A DNA stretch of 17,595 bases from DASQFQ01 sp039934455. Lineage in GTDB: Bacteria > Actinomycetota > Thermoleophilia > Solirubrobacterales > Solirubrobacteraceae. A program made the position numbers and the translations under genes. The notes beneath the pieces are model-generated. The model saw only the letters and a program-made list of their open reading frames with translations. It searched no databases and was not told where the DNA came from. The DNA is taken from NCBI GenBank assembly GCA_039934455.1, contig JBDTMF010000084.1:1-17595 (forward strand), read 5' to 3'. This document shows positions 15,266 to 17,595 of this stretch, piece by piece. Within the stretch, counting starts at the first letter, position 1; the number at the start of each line of letters is the position of its first letter.

Positions 15266-15583
15266 ATGTCAGACGTCCTCCGCCCGCTGTTCGACCAGGT
15301 CGTCATCAAGGAACTCGAGCCGGACCGCATGCGCAAGTCTGGCCTGCTCGTCCCCGAGGGGACCCAGGACGTGCCGCCCAACGAGGGGATCGTCCTCGCG
15401 GTCGGCGACGGTCCGCCCGAGCTGCCGGACTTCAAGATGCCCGTCTCGCCGGGCGACCACGTCCTGTTCCCGCGCTCGGCCGGCGTGTGGGTCGAGGTCG
15501 AGGACGAGCGGTTGCTGGTGTGCCGGGTGCGCGAGATCCTCGGGGTGATCGAGTCGGGGAGCGGCGCGCCGGAGGGCCACTAG
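15266..15583 (+). CDS. GroES-like co-chaperonin (Cpn10), not next to groEL
   Basis: A 105-residue Cpn10-family protein. LRPLFDQVVIKELEPD at the N-terminus, SGLLVPEG with the following residues as the mobile loop, EGIVLAVGDG, SPGDHVLFPRSAGVWVEV and a C-terminal LLVCRVREILGVIE follow GroES block by block. The chaperonin mobile-loop GGIVLP-type sequence is here SGLLVPEG, and the roof region is altered (PPELPDFKMPVSPGD). No groEL is found nearby, unlike the usual groESL operon, so this may be a paralogue with a specialised or reduced GroEL interaction. It is flanked on both sides by gene relics. Confidence 0.82.
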   Translation: MSDVLRPLFDQVVIKELEPDRMRKSGLLVPEGTQDVPPNEGIVLAVGDGPPELPDFKMPVSPGDHVLFPRSAGVWVEVEDERLLVCRVREILGVIESGSGAPEGH

Positions 15584-15613
15584 CTTCGCGACGAACCGCG
15601 CGACGTGGACCGG

Positions 15614-15856
15614 GTGTACGAAGTTCATGGCAATAGTTCCCACAAACTCAGCACACCCGACGTTCTGATCGCCGGATTGGCGGCTCGGCAGCCTGGCGTG
15701 GTCACTTTCGCGCAGCTGCTCGCCGCCGGCCTCGACCGCGACGCTGTCGCATAACGCCGTCGCTTCGGGCGCCGCCACCTCCTTCACCGCGGGGTGTACG
15801 CCGTGGGGCACCGCCCACTCAACGCGGGGTTCTCGACGCTTCGCATCACCGACCGA
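15614..15856 (+). pseudogene. Relic of an AbiEi-type antitoxin/DUF559 protein, nonsense-mutated and truncated
   Basis: From a GTG at 15614 the frame reads VYEVHGN and then VLIAGLAARQPGVVTFAQLL and AAGLDRDAVA, the winged-helix start of AbiEi-like proteins. It hits TAA at 15752, yet continues in the same frame with RRRFGRRHLLHRGVYAVGHR. In relatives a Tyr is common at the stop position, so a single change (TAC/TAT to TAA) explains it. Similarity fades after about 15843, and the C-terminal nuclease or catalytic-like part is missing. Base composition is less GC-rich than the neighbours. No product is expected. Confidence 0.7.
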
Positions 15857-15916
15857 CGCCGCAAAGACCACCCACCAAAGAGGCACACAACGCCTCAAAG
15901 CGAGCCTGAGCCGCCG

Positions 15917-16690
15917 CTAGCCCCGCTGCAGGAACCCGAGCACCCGCCGCCAGGCGTCGCCGCAGGCCTCCGCGTGCTCCTCGAACCGGCGATCGAAGAA
16001 CGAGTGCGGCGCGCCGGGGTAGACGACGATCTCGTGGTCGACCCCCGCTTTGACGAGGCCCTGCTCGAAGGTGTCGATCTGGTCGGGCGGGATGCCCTCG
16101 TCGGCGCCGCCGTAGAGGCCGAGGAGCGGGCCGTGCATGTCGCCCGCGCGCGCGATCGGTCCTTGATCGCCCCAGCGCTCGGGGTTGAGGCCGGCGTAGA
16201 AGCCGACGACGCCGTCAAGGTCGAGCGCCGGGTTCGTCGAGGCGAGGAACGATTGGGTGCCGCCGAAGCAGAAGCCGACGGTGACCGCGGCCGTCGCGCC
16301 CGTCCGCTCGCGCAGCGCCGCAAGCGCCGCAGCGGCGTCGGCCTGGACCGTCTCGGGGTGCGTCTGGCGCACGTGCGGCCAGAACTCGAACTCCTCGTCG
16401 CGCGGGCCGAGGCCGGCGGTGCGGCCGAAGTAGTCGAGTGCGATCGCGTGGTGGCCGGCCTGGGCGAAGCGCTCGGCGAGCTCGGAGTAGAACGGGTAGA
16501 GGCCACGGACGTCGGGCAGGACCACGACCGCGCGGCCGCTCGCCGCGGGCGCCTCGGCCAGCGCGGCCGAGAAGGCCGTGCCGTCCGCCGAGGTCAGCTC
16601 GAGCAGCTCCGCACCGGCGCCGCCGGCGATGCGCCGGCGCGCCAGGTCGGCGGGGAGGTCGGGCGGATGGGCGTCGAACGCGAAGCACAT
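15917..16690 (-). CDS. Dienelactone hydrolase family protein
   Basis: A 257-residue alpha/beta hydrolase of the dienelactone hydrolase family. The nucleophile Cys141 is in GFCFGG, the acid Asp197 in YGGADEGIP and the His229 in GAPHSFFD, giving the Cys-Asp-His triad of the family. RAVVVLPDVRGLYPFYSELA and HAIALDYFGRTAG are also typical. No aromatic-degradation genes surround it, so the substrate is unknown; carboxymethylenebutenolidase activity cannot be assumed. The ATG at 16690 lacks a strong Shine-Dalgarno. It diverges from the NAD kinase gene, 31 bases away. The stop at 15917 lies about 60 bases after the AbiEi relic. Confidence 0.87.
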   Translation of the reverse strand: MCFAFDAHPPDLPADLARRRIAGGAGAELLELTSADGTAFSAALAEAPAASGRAVVVLPDVRGLYPFYSELAERFAQAGHHAIALDYFGRTAGLGPRDEEFEFWPHVRQTHPETVQADAAAALAALRERTGATAAVTVGFCFGGTQSFLASTNPALDLDGVVGFYAGLNPERWGDQGPIARAGDMHGPLLGLYGGADEGIPPDQIDTFEQGLVKAGVDHEIVVYPGAPHSFFDRRFEEHAEACGDAWRRVLGFLQRG

Positions 16691-16701
16691 GAGCGGCCGC
16701 G

Positions 16702-16711
16702 ACAGTACCGT
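16702..16711. promoter_or_regulatory. Possible symmetric bidirectional -10 element
   Basis: ACAGTACCGT contains TACCGT on the plus strand (16706-16711) and TACTGT on the minus strand (16702-16707), sharing the central TA. They lie 10 and 11 bases from the NAD kinase and hydrolase start codons. Both match TAnnnT, so one element could serve both genes with almost no leader. Confidence 0.4.
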
Positions 16712-16721
16712 CCCGGCCCGG

Positions 16722-17595
16722 ATGAGCGACAACTCCTTCGATCGTGTCGGCCTCGTCGTGCATCCGCGGCGCGATCTCTCGTCCGCACTGGCGATCGTGC
16801 GCGAGTGGGCCGAGCGCCAAGGCGCCGAAGTGGTCCAGGTGCGCTCGCCCGGCCACGAGCAGGATGTCGCCCCGGCCGGCGAGGTCGGCGCGTGCGACCT
16901 CGTGATCGCGCTCGGCGGCGACGGCACGGCGCTCGACGCGCTGCGCGCGGCCGCGCTCGCGTCGCGCCCGGTGCTCAGCGTCGGCTGTGGCAGCCTCGGC
17001 GCGCTCACGGCGGTCACCGCCGACCGGATCGAGGACGCGCTCGACCGCGTCGCGCGCGGCGACTGGAGCGAGCGCCGCCTGCCGGCGCTGATCGCCGAGA
17101 CCGATGACGGCGAGCTGACCGCGATCAACGACCTCGTGCTCGTCCGGGCCGGCGCCGGGCAGGTGATGTTCGAGCTGGTGGTCGACGGCGAGCGCTTCAT
17201 CCGCCTCGCGGGCGACGGCATCGTGGCCGCGACGCCGCTCGGCTCGACCGCCTACACGCTGGCGTCGGGCGGGCCGATGCTCGCCCCCGGCGCCTCCGGG
17301 ATGGTGCTGACCCCGCTGTCACCCCACGGCGGGTCCTGCCCGCCGCTCGTCGCGGGGCCGGAGAGCCGCGTGACGATCGTGCTCGACTCGGGCAACGGCG
17401 GGGCGCGCGTCGAGCTCGACGGTCAGGTCCGCAGCCAGCTCGAGCCGCGGGTATCGGTCACCTTCGAGCTGCGGCTCGATCCCGCCTGCGCGACGCTCGT
17501 CTCGCTGGGCGAGGAGGAGTCGACGATCGCCGGCCTGCGACGGCGGCGAATCCTGATGGACGGCCCGCGCGTCCTCGCCCGCGACGAGCGAGAGG
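16722..17595 (+). CDS. nadK: NAD kinase (ATP/polyphosphate type), 3' end beyond the window
   Basis: An open frame of 291 codons without a stop. The protein phosphorylates NAD to NADP in the cytosol. The hallmark GGDGT is at residues 65-69, followed by SVGCGSLGALT. The NAD-contacting NE motif is here Asn136-Asp137 (AINDLVLVR). The glycine-rich conserved region GDGIVAATPLGSTAYTLASG and the later PLSPHGGSCPPLV complete the family pattern. The Asp in place of Glu is a conservative change. Start ATG at 16722 with no clear Shine-Dalgarno. It diverges from the dienelactone hydrolase. Length already near the family norm, so little is missing. Confidence 0.88.
   Translation, partial: MSDNSFDRVGLVVHPRRDLSSALAIVREWAERQGAEVVQVRSPGHEQDVAPAGEVGACDLVIALGGDGTALDALRAAALASRPVLSVGCGSLGALTAVTADRIEDALDRVARGDWSERRLPALIAETDDGELTAINDLVLVRAGAGQVMFELVVDGERFIRLAGDGIVAATPLGSTAYTLASGGPMLAPGASGMVLTPLSPHGGSCPPLVAGPESRVTIVLDSGNGGARVELDGQVRSQLEPRVSVTFELRLDPACATLVSLGEEESTIAGLRRRRILMDGPRVLARDERE

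Noticed and set aside
14955..15856. Mobile element explaining the relic zone
   Set aside because: No transposase or integrase frame, no terminal inverted repeats and no target duplication could be seen.

Overview
The window is GC-rich with compact, often overlapping genes, frequent GTG and TTG starts and probable leaderless transcripts. This fits a high-GC actinobacterium. The mix of families (an AbiEi-type antitoxin relic, an MGT-type glycosyltransferase relic, an ABC rhamnose importer) suggests a soil member of the Thermoleophilia/Solirubrobacterales, but that assignment is inference.

Left part (1-2795): the 5' half of a DHA2-type drug efflux transporter faces an ArsR-family repressor across two near-perfect dyads. 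The repressor converges with a metallo-beta-lactamase-fold protein that carries a zinc-ribbon N-terminus. A lone thioredoxin-fold (GST N-terminal-like) domain gene then diverges from a FabG-like short-chain dehydrogenase.

Centre (2802-14953): a complete L-rhamnose utilisation locus. Nine genes lie head to tail on the minus strand from 13968 to 2802, mostly overlapping by 4-11 bases: ABC ATPase (rhaT), two permeases (rhaP, rhaQ), periplasmic binding lipoprotein (rhaS, split by a frameshift), an arabinose/fucose-isomerase-like enzyme, rhamnose mutarotase (rhaM), rhamnulokinase (rhaB), rhamnose isomerase (rhaI) and the bifunctional rhamnulose-1-phosphate aldolase/lactaldehyde dehydrogenase (rhaEW). 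A DeoR-family regulator is divergently transcribed from a 205-base control region with mirrored promoters and inverted repeats. The pathway reads: import, anomer conversion, L-rhamnose to L-rhamnulose, phosphorylation, cleavage to DHAP and L-lactaldehyde, and oxidation of lactaldehyde to lactate. The second, structurally unrelated isomerase is the main functional puzzle.

Right part (14954-17595): a gene-remnant zone. It holds an internally deleted GT1 glycosyltransferase relic, an orphan GroES-like gene and a nonsense-mutated AbiEi/DUF559-type relic. It is followed by a dienelactone hydrolase divergent from an NAD kinase that runs off the end of the window.

I saw no tRNA, rRNA, CRISPR array, IS element or convincing intrinsic terminator.
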